Below are positions 42,911 through 52,956 of a DNA stretch of 64,000 nt, piece after piece. The DNA is from Vibrio gallaecicus. Its GTDB lineage: Bacteria; Pseudomonadota; Gammaproteobacteria; Enterobacterales; Vibrionaceae. A model generated the notes under the pieces. That model was not told where the DNA came from. It was given only the letters and a program-made list of their open reading frames with translations, and did not search any database. The translations under genes were made by a program, and so were the position numbers. The DNA lies in the NCBI RefSeq assembly GCF_024347495.1, contig NZ_AP025490.1:868001-932000 (forward strand), written 5' to 3'. Within the stretch, counting starts at the first letter, position 1. Each line of letters opens with the position of its first letter.

Positions 42911-43961
42911 CGAAATTGTTGAACAAGCGGAAGGCGGTGAAGTCGTTGAAGCGGGAAGTGTCGATATCGCCTCAATATTGGGCGATGAGCGCGCAGCGAT
43001 TTTATTACTGAGTCTTAATGAAGAAGATGCAGCTGGCATTATTCGTCACCTTGAACCGAAACAAGTTCAGCGTGTAGGTAGTGCGATGGCTCGTGCTGCT
43101 GACTTATCGCAAGAAAAAGTGGGTGCTGTTCACCGAGCTTTTCTAGACGATATTCAAAAATACACAAATATTGGTATGGGCAGCGAAGACTTTATGCGTA
43201 ATGCATTGGTGGCTGCATTAGGTGAAGATAAAGCAAATAACCTTGTTGATCAGATCTTACTTGGAACAGGGTCGAAAGGTCTTGATTCATTGAAATGGAT
43301 GGACCCGCGTCAGGTGGCAAGCATTATCATTAATGAGCACCCGCAGATCCAAACCATTGTTTTATCTTACTTAGAGTCTGATCAGTCGGCTGAAATATTA
43401 TCTCAATTCCCTGAACGTGTTCGTTTAGATTTGATGATGCGTATTGCGAACTTAGAAGAAGTTCAGCCATCAGCTCTTGCTGAACTGAACGAAATCATGG
43501 AGAAACAGTTTGCTGGTCAAGCTGGTGCTCAAGCCGCGAAAATTGGTGGCCTGAAAGCGGCTGCTGAAATCATGAACTACATGGACAACAACGTTGAAGG
43601 GGTGTTGATGGATCAAATCCGCGATCAAGACGAAGATATGGCGACTCAAATTCAAGACCTTATGTTTGTCTTTGAAAACCTTATTGAAGTGGACGATCAG
43701 GGTGTTCAGAAATTGCTGCGTGATGTGCCTCAAGATGTCCTTCAAAAAGCACTTAAAGGTGCAGATGATGGGTTGCGTGAGAAGATCTTCAAGAACATGT
43801 CTAAACGTGCAGCCGATATGATGCGTGATGATATTGAGGCAATGCCTCCAGTTAAAGTCTCTGATGTAGAGGCGGCGCAGAAAGAGATTCTTGGAATCGC
43901 GAGGAAAATGGCAGACAGCGGGGAAATTATGCTGTCTGGTGGTGCCGACGAGTTCCTATAA
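42903..43961 (+). CDS. fliG: Flagellar motor switch protein FliG
   Basis: The 352-residue protein has the three FliG domains: N-terminal FliF-binding (DERAAILLLSLNEEDAAGII), middle domain with EHPQIQTIVLSYLESDQSAE, and C-terminal torque-generating domain with LIEVDDQGVQKLLRDVPQDV and KRAADMMRDDIEAMPPVKVS, including the charged residues that face the stator. It is translationally coupled to fliF and is followed by a terminator before fliH. Confidence 0.97.
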   Translation: MANEIVEQAEGGEVVEAGSVDIASILGDERAAILLLSLNEEDAAGIIRHLEPKQVQRVGSAMARAADLSQEKVGAVHRAFLDDIQKYTNIGMGSEDFMRNALVAALGEDKANNLVDQILLGTGSKGLDSLKWMDPRQVASIIINEHPQIQTIVLSYLESDQSAEILSQFPERVRLDLMMRIANLEEVQPSALAELNEIMEKQFAGQAGAQAAKIGGLKAAAEIMNYMDNNVEGVLMDQIRDQDEDMATQIQDLMFVFENLIEVDDQGVQKLLRDVPQDVLQKALKGADDGLREKIFKNMSKRAADMMRDDIEAMPPVKVSDVEAAQKEILGIARKMADSGEIMLSGGADEFL

Positions 43962-43974
43962 GTTTAGAAACCTC

Positions 43975-44004
43975 AAAGCCCCACATGTTGGGGCTTTTCT
44001 TTTT
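43975..44004 (+). terminator. Terminator between fliG and fliH
   Basis: AAAGCCCC (43975-43982) pairs with GGGGCTTT (43990-43997) around a 7-nt loop, then T, C and five T. It lies inside what is usually one fliE-to-fliJ operon. Confidence 0.85.
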
Positions 44005-44144
44005 ATGAAGATACAGAACAACCATACTTGTTGTATTGAATGAAGTAATTCCAATTCACTTAATGAGTATTGAACGACACGAATTTTTTCACACAATTGC
44101 TTGATATTAGTTTAAGCACATTTCATTTCTATATAGGTATTCAT

Positions 44145-44945
44145 ATGTCAGGTGAGCGAAAACGCGGCTTCCTTCGTCCAGATGAAGATAACACAGTGGC
44201 ACAGCCTCAAAAGTGGGGGCTACCTGACTACACCTCTGATGCCAATAAAAATGCCAAAGAGACAGCTTTTAACTATGACCCAAGCTGGATGCCGACTGTT
44301 GATGAAGCTATTGAAGATGAAGAGCTGATATTAACGGAAGAGCAGATTGAATTGATTAAGCAAGGTGCTTATCAAGAAGGCATGCAGCAAGGGCAAGAAG
44401 CTGGCTTTAAGCAAGGTTTTGAAAAAGGTAAAGAAGAAGGTTTTACTGCAGGTCACGCTGAAGGTAATGAAGCAGGAAAACTTGAAGGTGTGACCGCTGG
44501 TCAAGAATACATACAACAGCAAGTTGCTATTTTTATGGGGTTAGCCAATCAGTTTGCTCAGCCATTAGAGCTGATGAATGCTCAAGTAGAAAAGCAGTTG
44601 GTGGATATGGTATTAACTTTGGTTAAAGAAGTTGTGCATATTGAAGTGCAGACTAACCCCCAAATTATTCTTGATACCGTGAAAGAATCTGTCGAGTCAT
44701 TGCCTGTTTCTGGGCATGCTATTACCTTGAAACTAAACCCTGAAGATGTACAAATCATACGTTCGGCTTATGGTGAAAGTGAGCTTGATACTCGTAATTG
44801 GACTCTGGTTTCAGAGCCAGCATTAAACCGTGGAGATGTACAAATCGAAGCGGGAGAATCCAGTGTAAATTACCGGATGGAAGAGCGTGTACGTAGCGTT
44901 ATCCAAAGTTTCTGCGGCTCTAACCGTCATCAAGGTCATGAGTAA
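44145..44945 (+). CDS. fliH: Flagellar export ATPase regulator FliH
   Basis: The product of about 266 residues begins [16 protein letters not shown], has a long region of GxxxG-type repeats ([20 protein letters not shown] and on to about residue 125) typical of FliH, and a C-terminal domain that binds FliI. The ATG at 44145 is chosen because the homologous start is known and TAGG precedes it; the upstream in-frame start at 44070 would add an unrelated hydrophobic stretch. It overlaps fliI by one base. Confidence 0.93.
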   Translation: MSGERKRGFLRPDEDNTVAQPQKWGLPDYTSDANKNAKETAFNYDPSWMPTVDEAIEDEELILTEEQIELIKQGAYQEGMQQGQEAGFKQGFEKGKEEGFTAGHAEGNEAGKLEGVTAGQEYIQQQVAIFMGLANQFAQPLELMNAQVEKQLVDMVLTLVKEVVHIEVQTNPQIILDTVKESVESLPVSGHAITLKLNPEDVQIIRSAYGESELDTRNWTLVSEPALNRGDVQIEAGESSVNYRMEERVRSVIQSFCGSNRHQGHE

Positions 44946-46264
44946 TGCTTGAATTAGCCGAACGCTTAAGCCAATACAAAGTTCAAGGTCTTAAATCACG
45001 TCCTATCGCATCAGGTCGTTTAGTGAGAGTTGTTGGCTTAACGCTAGAAGCTACTGGGTGTAAAGCACCTATAGGTAGCTTGTGTCTGGTGGAAACCATG
45101 TCAGGAGAAATGGAAGCTGAAGTGGTTGGTTTCTCTGGTGATAACCTTTACCTGATGCCGAGTGAGCAAATTACCGGTATTTTGCCCGGAGCACGTGTGA
45201 CGCCTGTAACCGCTGAAAGTGGTATTCCTGTTGGTATGGAACTACTTGGACGAGTGATAGATGGTGTTGGTAATCCGCTAGACGGTTTAGGTGCTATTTA
45301 TACGGAGCACAGAGCGTCATTTAACTCAGACCCTATTAATCCATTGTCTAGAAAGCCTATTTCAGAACCTCTTGACGTTGGGCTGAAGGCAATTAATGGA
45401 TTGCTCACTGTTGGTAAAGGGCAACGGATTGGTTTGTTTGCTGGGTCCGGTGTTGGTAAGTCTGTGACTCTAGGAATGATGACACGAGGCACTACCGCGC
45501 AAGTTGTTGTTGTAGGCTTAATTGGTGAGCGTGGCCGAGAAGTAAAAGAATTTATTGAAGAAATCTTAGGTGAAGATGGACGTAAACGTTCTGTGGTGGT
45601 TGCAGCCCCTGCTGACTCATCACCTTTAATGCGATTGAAAGGCTGTCAAACCGCTTTAACAGTTGCAGAATATTTTAGAGACCAAGGTTTAGATGTTTTA
45701 CTGCTGATGGATTCACTCACTCGTTTTGCACAAGCGCAGCGTGAGATTGCATTATCCGTTGGCGAGCCACCGGCAACGAAAGGTTATCCGCCTTCTGTAT
45801 TTGCAAAGTTGCCGGCTCTGGTTGAAAGAGCGGGTAATGGTAGTGATGAACAAGGTTCAATAACGGCTTTCTTTACGGTGTTAACTGAAGGTGATGATTT
45901 ACAAGATCCAATCGCTGATGCATCACGAGCAATCTTGGATGGTCACATTGTTCTTTCGCGTGAAATGGCTGATGCAGGTCATTACCCTGCTATTGATGTT
46001 GAGAAGTCGGTGAGTCGTGTTATGCCTCAGATAACAACAGAAGAACACGTCATGATGTCAAAAGCTGTGAGGCAAGTTCTCTCAATATGCCGTAAAAACC
46101 AAGATCTTGTTTCAATCGGCGCTTATAAGCCTGGAACCGATCAAGCGATAGACAGTGCATTTACACTAAAGCCACGTCTTGATGATTACTTACAGCAAAA
46201 AATGAAAGAAACCGTACCTTACGATATGTGCGTCAATATGTTAAAGCATGTATTAGGAGGGTAG
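44945..46264 (+). CDS. fliI: Flagellar protein export ATPase FliI
   Basis: The 439-residue enzyme is related to the F1 ATPase beta subunit and has Walker [15 protein letters not shown], Walker B in [20 protein letters not shown] and the Y-P-P-S block [13 protein letters not shown]. It energises type III export of rod, hook and filament subunits. It starts in the stop codon region of fliH (TAATG) and precedes fliJ by 6 nt. Confidence 0.97.
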   Translation: MLELAERLSQYKVQGLKSRPIASGRLVRVVGLTLEATGCKAPIGSLCLVETMSGEMEAEVVGFSGDNLYLMPSEQITGILPGARVTPVTAESGIPVGMELLGRVIDGVGNPLDGLGAIYTEHRASFNSDPINPLSRKPISEPLDVGLKAINGLLTVGKGQRIGLFAGSGVGKSVTLGMMTRGTTAQVVVVGLIGERGREVKEFIEEILGEDGRKRSVVVAAPADSSPLMRLKGCQTALTVAEYFRDQGLDVLLLMDSLTRFAQAQREIALSVGEPPATKGYPPSVFAKLPALVERAGNGSDEQGSITAFFTVLTEGDDLQDPIADASRAILDGHIVLSREMADAGHYPAIDVEKSVSRVMPQITTEEHVMMSKAVRQVLSICRKNQDLVSIGAYKPGTDQAIDSAFTLKPRLDDYLQQKMKETVPYDMCVNMLKHVLGG

Positions 46265-46270
46265 TAGACA

Positions 46271-46714
46271 ATGGATAATGCTTTAGAGTTTTTATTAGAA
46301 CAAGCGAAAGACAAAGAAAATCAAGCCGTGCTTGCTTTGAATAAAGCGAATTCTGAGCTCCAAGATTATTACAAACAAGTTTCTCAAATCGAGCAATACC
46401 GTCTCGATTATTGTCAGCAACTTGTTGATCGTGGTAAATCAGGGTTAACAGCAAGTCAATATGGTCACTTGAATCGGTTTCTAACGCAGTTAGATGAAAC
46501 CTTATCTAAGCAAAGACAGGCTGAAGGTCACTTTAAAAGCCAAGTTGATAACTGCCAAGAGTATTGGATGGAGTTGCGTAAGCAGCGTAAATCTTATGAG
46601 TGGTTACTTGAAAAAAAACAGAAAGAAAAAGCGAAACAGCAAGACCAACGTGAACGGAAGCAGATGGATGAGTTTTCTACATTGCTTTATAGCCGTCGCC
46701 GTAACAATTTTTAG
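46271..46714 (+). CDS. fliJ: Flagellar export component FliJ
   Basis: The 147-residue protein is an extended coiled coil rich in lysine, glutamine and glutamate (YKQVSQIEQYRLDYCQQLVD), as FliJ is. FliJ links the FliI ATPase to FlhA and recycles export chaperones. It follows fliI by 6 nt. No clear terminator follows; fliK has its own promoter 60 bp further on. Confidence 0.93.
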   Translation: MDNALEFLLEQAKDKENQAVLALNKANSELQDYYKQVSQIEQYRLDYCQQLVDRGKSGLTASQYGHLNRFLTQLDETLSKQRQAEGHFKSQVDNCQEYWMELRKQRKSYEWLLEKKQKEKAKQQDQRERKQMDEFSTLLYSRRRNNF

Positions 46715-46774
46715 AATTCATTTTTTATGACGTTCTGTCCAACTTCCTCCCTACACATTCATTTTGTTTAACTT

Positions 46775-46791
46775 CTGGCGTATTTCTTGCT
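46775..46791 (+). promoter_or_regulatory. Sigma-54 promoter for fliK operon
   Basis: CTGGCGTATTTCTTGCT has GG at 46777-46778 and GC at 46789-46790, exact spacing and good -24 and -12 blocks. The fliK start is about 110 bp downstream. Confidence 0.88.
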
Positions 46792-46900
46792 TTAACTATC
46801 TTTGATACACGCATTTACCTCTTACTTTAAATGCGTCCGACTTTCTTTTCATTGCTTTACTTAATCGTTAGCAGTGACGCGAATAGATAGAGCCAGATAT

Positions 46901-49336
46901 ATGAATATAAGCCTTCCTTCAAGTTCGACGAGTCATAAAACCTCTTCATTATTAGAGTCGAATGCTGCTGATATAAAAACAGAAGAAAGTGGCAGTTCTA
47001 AAGGTTTCTTTGAAACACTCAAAGAGGCTTTTTCATCGAAGGAAACAAGTTCTAAATCAGATGTAGAATCTGTAAAAAACCAATCAGAAAACAAAGTATC
47101 AGAGGGATCAGACGATAGCTCTGAAAAAGTGGCTTCAGATGCTTCCAAAGGAAAACAAAGCGAACAAACTTCAAGTGAAACTGAAGGTGTTGGAAGTAGT
47201 AAAAATAAAGGCGAACAACAGCTTACTTCGGATGAATCTGAAGAAACATTGCTTAAACAGGCTAAAAATAATGATGAATCTGAACTGGGTAAGGGTGATG
47301 TTAAATCTCAAGCAGCATTAGATTCATCTAACCAGCAGGTTACCTCTGATAATAAAGCACTGAAGACCTCTGAAATAACTAAAGGCGAAGTAGATGAAAG
47401 CCTTGTTGGCAAAGATTCTAAAGTTGTATCTGACTCTAAAGGGGAATCAGACTCTAAGACCAAATCAGATCAAGGTTCAGTTTCTCCTTTAAGTAAATAT
47501 ACAACTCAAGGGCAAGGCGAAAGCATCAAAGCGGAAACTGCGGTGAAAGCCTCTGCTGCGATGAATGAAGGTAATAAATTACTTGGTCAGCTCGATGAAG
47601 CGAATAAGACACTTCAGCCGCAAGCGAACGGCAAGGCTTTGCCTCAAGTCAGCTCTGAAGGTGGGGGAGTATCAGTACCTATAACGGCATTAGGTAAGTT
47701 AGATGCGCAAGCTATGTTGAACCCACAAGCTATGACTAACTCACAAGTTATTAGTTCTTCTAGTGCTGGCGAGGCTGCATCTGTTGCTGGAACGGCAGGT
47801 GTACCCCTTAGTACTATTCCTTCAACAAACTTAGACCAGATACTTGTTAAATCCGAGGAGCAGTTAGCGGTAGAAGCGAATGAAAAAGCAATCATGAAGC
47901 TGACACAAGGAGCGCCTGTCTCTTCATTAAGTGATCAACAGGTACAGCAATTACTTAATCAGGGCGTGACAATACAACAGCTTGAAGCCAGCTTACAGAA
48001 TGAAAAAGTGAATGCGGAACTTAACCAAACTTCAAATTTAAGCAGCTCAGCAGCACTGACCGCGAATATGATGCAGTCAGGAAGAACTCCTGAATTATCT
48101 GAAAGTGATGCGCAGTTAGTTATAGAAGTTGAGCAGCATACTCAGGCAATTAATCAACTGAATGCCCAAATTAGTATGGCAGAAGCTGTGGTTAATGAAT
48201 TACAAGTTAAACAAGCGAGTGGAACTGAATTAGTAGCTGAAGAGCAAGTATTGTTAGAGAAAGCAACACAAGACCTTCAAGCGTTGAATGAGCAACTTGT
48301 AACTGTAACAGCGCAAGCAAAACAGCTTTATACTGAAGCTTATCAAAAAGGTATTCTTAGCCAAGAATCATATTATCAAGTAGTGGGGAGCCCAAATAAT
48401 GATAGTGCTGCGGCAGCTGCTGAAAGTGAACTCCCGACCAACGCTATCGCTTGGGGAAGCTCGGCAACTGACGTAAAAGTTACGGCTGAAAATAAAGCGA
48501 GTTCGGAAAATTCAATTGCGACAAAAACGGCTCAAACCGGTGTTGCAGCTTCCGTTCAGCAAGCGCTAGCACAAAATGCCTCAGCCGCGGATAAAACGAT
48601 GGCAGCATCTTCAGCATCAGTTGCGTCTACAAGCCTAGATAATACAGCAGCATTTGCTCAAACAACTCCGTTCAGTGCAGTTCCTGATGCGGCATTAAGT
48701 GCAGCAAAATCATCACCTTCAGAGGCAGTTTTAAAAGCGGGCATTAGTGGTGCCGCACTGGCCGGTTTATCTAAAACCACTCAGAAAGATGATGGTAAAG
48801 AAGGAACACTAGCGCAGCAAATTGCAGCGGCTTCTGGTCAGCAAGGTATGCCAAGTACCGCACCTACAAGAGCTGAAATTCAAGCTGCTCAACAAGCGCC
48901 ACTTCAGCTAACGAAAGAACTGGCTAATGAACAGGTTGCTGAAAAGGTTCAAATGATGATGTCGAAGAATTTGAAGAACTTAGATATTCGACTTGATCCA
49001 CCTGAATTGGGTCGTATGCAAATCCGAATGACGATGAACAATGATATTGCTAACGTTCATTTCACTGTTGCGAATCAGCAAGCGAGAGATATCATCGAGC
49101 AAACATTACCTCGTTTAAGAGAAATGCTTGCCCAGCAAGGTTTACAGTTGGCTGAATCATCAGTACAGCAGCAAAGTTCCGGGCAAGGTCAAGACAGATA
49201 TAACAGCGGTGGAAACGATCAACAATCAGGCGGTAACCGCACAAATGATGGTCAAGGTGGAGAAAACCTTGAGTCTGATGTCAATCTTGAATTGAATGTC
49301 GCATCAAAGCGTGATGGAATTAGCTATTATGCTTAA
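46901..49336 (+). CDS. fliK: Flagellar hook-length control protein FliK
   Basis: The product of about 811 residues is much longer than enteric FliK (about 400). The first 600 residues are low-complexity, rich in serine, lysine, glutamine and alanine, and probably disordered, which fits a molecular ruler. The C-terminal Flg_hook domain is clear (LDIRLDPPELGRMQIRMTMN, then LPRLREMLAQQGLQL) and would trigger the switch in FlhB specificity. The start is uncertain: ATG at 46901 is chosen, GTG at 46874 is in frame, and neither has a good ribosome binding site. Confidence 0.92.
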   Translation: MNISLPSSSTSHKTSSLLESNAADIKTEESGSSKGFFETLKEAFSSKETSSKSDVESVKNQSENKVSEGSDDSSEKVASDASKGKQSEQTSSETEGVGSSKNKGEQQLTSDESEETLLKQAKNNDESELGKGDVKSQAALDSSNQQVTSDNKALKTSEITKGEVDESLVGKDSKVVSDSKGESDSKTKSDQGSVSPLSKYTTQGQGESIKAETAVKASAAMNEGNKLLGQLDEANKTLQPQANGKALPQVSSEGGGVSVPITALGKLDAQAMLNPQAMTNSQVISSSSAGEAASVAGTAGVPLSTIPSTNLDQILVKSEEQLAVEANEKAIMKLTQGAPVSSLSDQQVQQLLNQGVTIQQLEASLQNEKVNAELNQTSNLSSSAALTANMMQSGRTPELSESDAQLVIEVEQHTQAINQLNAQISMAEAVVNELQVKQASGTELVAEEQVLLEKATQDLQALNEQLVTVTAQAKQLYTEAYQKGILSQESYYQVVGSPNNDSAAAAAESELPTNAIAWGSSATDVKVTAENKASSENSIATKTAQTGVAASVQQALAQNASAADKTMAASSASVASTSLDNTAAFAQTTPFSAVPDAALSAAKSSPSEAVLKAGISGAALAGLSKTTQKDDGKEGTLAQQIAAASGQQGMPSTAPTRAEIQAAQQAPLQLTKELANEQVAEKVQMMMSKNLKNLDIRLDPPELGRMQIRMTMNNDIANVHFTVANQQARDIIEQTLPRLREMLAQQGLQLAESSVQQQSSGQGQDRYNSGGNDQQSGGNRTNDGQGGENLESDVNLELNVASKRDGISYYA

Positions 49337-49398
49337 ACTAACAAATGTCTTTGTTAAGAAGCGCATACAGATCAACGATTACTACTTTAGAGAATATC

Positions 49399-49893
49399 AT
49401 GGCAGATGAACAACAAGCAGATGCACCAAAAGGGAAGAGTAAACTACTCATTATCATAATAGCTGTTGTCGTACTACTTGTTGGTGGCGGTGGCGCAGCA
49501 TTTTTCTTAATGGGCTCTGATGATTCTTCAAGTGAAGAAAGTGCAACAGAAGAAGTTGTCGTTGCTGCAACAGAACCTGTCGCTTACGTAAATATTCCTC
49601 AGCCATTTTTATTTAATGTATCTGGAGATTCTAAAGATCGCTTAGTTCAGATCAAAGCTCAGCTTATGGTGCGCGGTAGTGAAAATGAAGAAATGGCTAA
49701 ATACCACTCTCCACTAGTAGAAAGTACGTTGCTTGCTACATTTGCCTCTGCCACGGTTGACCAACTTCGTTCGCCAACAGGTCGCATAGAGCTGCGTGAT
49801 AAAGCAACTGAAGATATTAAAGCAAGCTTAACCCAAGCGGTAGGCAAGCCTGTTATAGAAAAAGTGTTATTCACTGATTTTGTTATTCAATAG
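49399..49893 (+). CDS. fliL: Flagellar basal body-associated protein FliL
   Basis: The product of 164 residues has a short cytoplasmic lysine-rich start (MADEQQADAPKGKSK), one transmembrane segment (LLIIIIAVVVLLVGGGGAAF) and a periplasmic stomatin-like domain with VNIPQPFLFNVSGDSKDRLV. FliL surrounds and stabilises the stator units. An in-frame ATG at 49345 exists, but the ATG at 49399 gives the homologous start. It is followed by fliM after 7 nt. Confidence 0.93.
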   Translation: MADEQQADAPKGKSKLLIIIIAVVVLLVGGGGAAFFLMGSDDSSSEESATEEVVVAATEPVAYVNIPQPFLFNVSGDSKDRLVQIKAQLMVRGSENEEMAKYHSPLVESTLLATFASATVDQLRSPTGRIELRDKATEDIKASLTQAVGKPVIEKVLFTDFVIQ

Positions 49894-49900
49894 GTAACTC

Positions 49901-50947
49901 GTGACCGATTTATTAAGCCAAGACGAAATTGATGCACTCTTACATGGTGTCGATGACGTTGATGAAGTTGATGATATATTAGAACCCGAAGACGAAAATG
50001 CCGTTAACTTCGACTTCTCTTCTCAAGACCGCATTGTTCGTGGTCGAATGCCTACGCTTGAACTTATTAATGAACGTTTTGCACGACATATGCGAATCAG
50101 CTTATTTAATATGTTGCGTAAAACAGCCGAGGTTTCGATCAACGGCGTACAAATGATGAAGTTTGGTGAATATCAAAATACATTATATGTACCAACTAGT
50201 TTAAATATGGTGCGCTTTAGACCTTTGAAAGGTACCGCTTTGATTACCATGGAGGCTCGTTTAGTTTTCATCCTGGTTGAGAATTTCTTCGGTGGTGATG
50301 GGCGATTTCACGCAAAAATCGAAGGGCGTGAATTCACGCCGACAGAAAGACGTATTATCCAGCTTTTACTGAAAATCGTATTTGAAGATTACAAAGAAGC
50401 ATGGTCTCCAGTAATGGGGGTTGAATTTGAATACTTAGATTCAGAAGTTAACCCAAGCATGGCGAACATTGTTAGCCCTACGGAAGTGATTGTAGTTAGC
50501 TCATTCCATATCGAAGTTGACGGTGGTGGAGGCGATTTTCACGTCGTGATGCCTTACTCCATGGTTGAACCTATTCGTGAACTTCTGGATGCTGGTGTCC
50601 AGTCGGACAAAATGGAAACTGATGTGCGTTGGAGCAGTGCACTGCGCGATGAAATCATGGATGTTCCGGTTAATTTTCGAGTGAATTTACTTGAACGTGA
50701 TATTTCATTAAGAGATTTAATGGAGTTGATCCCTGGGGATGTTATTCCAATTGACATGCCGGAACATGCCACCATGTTTGTAGAAGAACTGCCGACTTAC
50801 CGTGTGAAAATGGGGCGTTCTGGTGAAAAATTAGCGGTTCAAGTTTCTGAAAAAATTCAAAGACCGCATGTAGTAAAAACAGATCTCGCATTCCTAGGCA
50901 AAGATATAATGTCTGACCTTGATGGCGATGAAGAAACTGAAGAATAA
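49901..50947 (+). CDS. fliM: Flagellar motor switch protein FliM
   Basis: The 348-residue protein begins with the CheY-binding peptide LLSQDEIDALLHG (residues 4-16), then an acidic linker, the CheC-like middle domain with GGDG in NFFGGDGRFHAKIEGREFTP and a C-terminal SpoA domain (LRDLMELIPGDVIPIDMPEH). It forms the switch C ring with FliG and FliN. The start codon is GTG at 49901; TAGG overlapping the fliL stop codon serves as ribosome binding site. Confidence 0.97.
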   Translation: MTDLLSQDEIDALLHGVDDVDEVDDILEPEDENAVNFDFSSQDRIVRGRMPTLELINERFARHMRISLFNMLRKTAEVSINGVQMMKFGEYQNTLYVPTSLNMVRFRPLKGTALITMEARLVFILVENFFGGDGRFHAKIEGREFTPTERRIIQLLLKIVFEDYKEAWSPVMGVEFEYLDSEVNPSMANIVSPTEVIVVSSFHIEVDGGGGDFHVVMPYSMVEPIRELLDAGVQSDKMETDVRWSSALRDEIMDVPVNFRVNLLERDISLRDLMELIPGDVIPIDMPEHATMFVEELPTYRVKMGRSGEKLAVQVSEKIQRPHVVKTDLAFLGKDIMSDLDGDEETEE

Positions 50948-50971
50948 AGCAAGATTAAATAGGAATTTGTA

Positions 50972-51382
50972 ATGGAACCTAGTGAAGACCAAAAGCTAGC
51001 AGACGAATGGGCAGCCGCACTTGGTGAAGACCCAGCAGCACCTTCAATTGATGTGGATGATGTACTAGCAGCGCCCCTTGATGAACTAACAGATTCTTCG
51101 ACCCCAATTTCTGAAGATGAACGTCGTAAACTGGATACCATTATGGATATTCCAGTCACCATCTCGATGGAAGTTGGGCGCTCTCAGATCAGCATTCGTA
51201 ACCTTCTTCAATTGAACCAAGGTTCTGTTGTTGAATTGGACCGAATTGCAGGTGAGTCATTGGATGTAATGGTTAATGGTACTTTGATTGCCCATGGCGA
51301 AGTCGTTGTCGTCAATGATAAGTTTGGTATCCGTTTAACGGATGTAATTAGCCAGACTGAACGCATTAAGAAACTGCGTTAA
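50972..51382 (+). CDS. fliN: Flagellar motor switch protein FliN
   Basis: The 136-residue protein has an acidic N-terminal extension (about residues 1-50) and a C-terminal SpoA domain (VTISMEVGRSQISIRNLLQL, then VMVNGTLIAHGEVVVVNDKF). FliN completes the C ring and anchors FliH. The stop codon overlaps the fliO start codon (TAATG). Confidence 0.97.
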   Translation: MEPSEDQKLADEWAAALGEDPAAPSIDVDDVLAAPLDELTDSSTPISEDERRKLDTIMDIPVTISMEVGRSQISIRNLLQLNQGSVVELDRIAGESLDVMVNGTLIAHGEVVVVNDKFGIRLTDVISQTERIKKLR

Positions 51383-51801
51383 TGAGCATTCAGCCTCGTT
51401 TTAAGTACATGAATCTTCGTGTGCTTATTGGCAGTTTGATGGTATCAATCTCTCCAGCTACTTTTGCTGCCAGTGCTGACTCTTTAGACTTAGCGACCAC
51501 ATTTGGGTCGCTACTTTTCGTTATTGTCTTCATATTGTTTCTTGCTTGGTTACTCAAACGTATGCAAGTCCCGACAATGACGAATCAGCAAGGTTTGTCT
51601 ATTGTTAGACAAATTGCTGTTGGCACTAAAGAGCGCATTGCGATTGTTCAGGCAGGAGAAGAGCAATTTCTTGTCGGCATTACAGCTCATTCAATTCAAT
51701 TGATTTCTAAGCTTGATAAACCTCTCACACAGGAGATGCTGGAAAAAAGCGCGTTTTCAAGCCAGCTTTCCCAGCTATTAAAGAAAGATGCTAAAAAGTA
51801 A
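51382..51801 (+). CDS. fliO: Flagellar export assembly protein FliO
   Basis: The 139-residue protein has a hydrophobic start ([16 protein letters not shown]), one clear transmembrane segment ([20 protein letters not shown]) and the conserved cytoplasmic domain [20 protein letters not shown]. FliO assists assembly of the FliP ring of the export gate. Its end overlaps fliP by 14 nt. Confidence 0.93.
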   Translation: MSIQPRFKYMNLRVLIGSLMVSISPATFAASADSLDLATTFGSLLFVIVFILFLAWLLKRMQVPTMTNQQGLSIVRQIAVGTKERIAIVQAGEEQFLVGITAHSIQLISKLDKPLTQEMLEKSAFSSQLSQLLKKDAKK

Positions 51802-52672
51802 CCGTGCCAAAACACTGATTCTGCAATTTTCATTGTGGATGTCGATTTTATTTTCGGCATCGGCTTTTGCTCAATCTGAGTTAGAGACTTCAATCCCAGC
51901 GAATGCAGCGGGAGCAAGTTCGATAACCGTCAATGCTCTTAACCAGACTCAAGCTAACTCTCAAACCTTATCAACATCCAGTATTAGTGGTAATGGCGCG
52001 GGTATTCCTGCATTCACAATGACGACGAATGCGCAAGGTGGCGAAGATTACTCCATAAACCTGCAAATACTGGCGTTAATGACGATGCTCGGCTTTTTGC
52101 CTGCCATGGTTATTTTGATGACATCTTTCACTCGTATTGTTGTTGTGATGTCGATTTTGCGTCAGGCAATGGGTTTACAACAAACACCTTCAAACCAAGT
52201 TATTATTGGCATCGCCATATTCTTAACCTTTTTCATCATGTCACCTGTGATTAATCAGGTAAATGAGCAAGCCGTTCAGCCCTATTTGAATGAACAAATC
52301 TCAGCAAGGCAAGCATTTGACGTGGCTCAAGAGCCGATCAAAGCCTTCATGTTGAAGCAAACCCGAATAAAAGACTTGGAAACCTTTGTGCAAATATCTG
52401 GTGCTGAAGTTACGAACCCAGAAGATGTATCAATGGCGGTGCTCATTCCGGCATTCATTACTTCCGAACTTAAAACCGCATTCCAAATAGGCTTTATGCT
52501 GTTCTTGCCGTTTTTGATTATCGACTTGGTGGTGGCCTCAGTGTTGATGGCTATGGGTATGATGATGCTTTCCCCTATGATTGTATCCTTGCCATTTAAA
52601 TTAATGCTATTCGTGCTGGTGGACGGTTGGAACCTCATATTATCCACGCTCGCCGGTAGCTTCGCCTTGTAG
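51788..52672 (+). CDS. fliP: Flagellar export gate protein FliP
   Basis: The 294-residue protein has a signal peptide ([19 protein letters not shown]), a variable spacer and four membrane segments, with the conserved blocks [20 protein letters not shown] and [20 protein letters not shown]. FliP forms the core of the export gate with FliQ and FliR. It starts inside fliO, so translation of the two is coupled. Confidence 0.96.
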   Translation: MLKSNRAKTLILQFSLWMSILFSASAFAQSELETSIPANAAGASSITVNALNQTQANSQTLSTSSISGNGAGIPAFTMTTNAQGGEDYSINLQILALMTMLGFLPAMVILMTSFTRIVVVMSILRQAMGLQQTPSNQVIIGIAIFLTFFIMSPVINQVNEQAVQPYLNEQISARQAFDVAQEPIKAFMLKQTRIKDLETFVQISGAEVTNPEDVSMAVLIPAFITSELKTAFQIGFMLFLPFLIIDLVVASVLMAMGMMMLSPMIVSLPFKLMLFVLVDGWNLILSTLAGSFAL

Positions 52673-52683
52673 CTGGAGTATTT

Positions 52684-52953
52684 ATGAATCCAGAGATATT
52701 TGTCGACCTCTTTCAAGACGCACTATGGATGGTTCTTGTCATGGTGTGCGCAATCATTATTCCAAGCTTGTTGATTGGTTTGATCGTTGCAATCTTCCAA
52801 GCTGCAACATCAATTAATGAACAAACATTAAGCTTCTTACCTCGTTTAATCGTGACTTTGCTTGCCCTCATGATGTTTGCCCATTGGATGACGCAAATGA
52901 TGATGGAGTTTTTCTTTGAGCTTATCGAACGCTTACCCCAGGTTCTGTACTAG
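52684..52953 (+). CDS. fliQ: Flagellar export gate protein FliQ
   Basis: The 89-residue protein is a two-helix membrane hairpin: first segment WMVLVMVCAIIIPSLLIGLI, then the conserved FQAATSINEQTLSFLPRLIV, then a second segment. It wraps around FliP and FliR. Spacing from fliP is 11 nt with CTGGAG, and to fliR 3 nt. Confidence 0.96.
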   Translation: MNPEIFVDLFQDALWMVLVMVCAIIIPSLLIGLIVAIFQAATSINEQTLSFLPRLIVTLLALMMFAHWMTQMMMEFFFELIERLPQVLY

Positions 52954-52956
52954 CGA

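Noticed and set aside
44080..44105. Sigma-54 promoter for fliH
   Set aside because: There is a TTGCTT at 44097-44102, but no GG at the required distance upstream.
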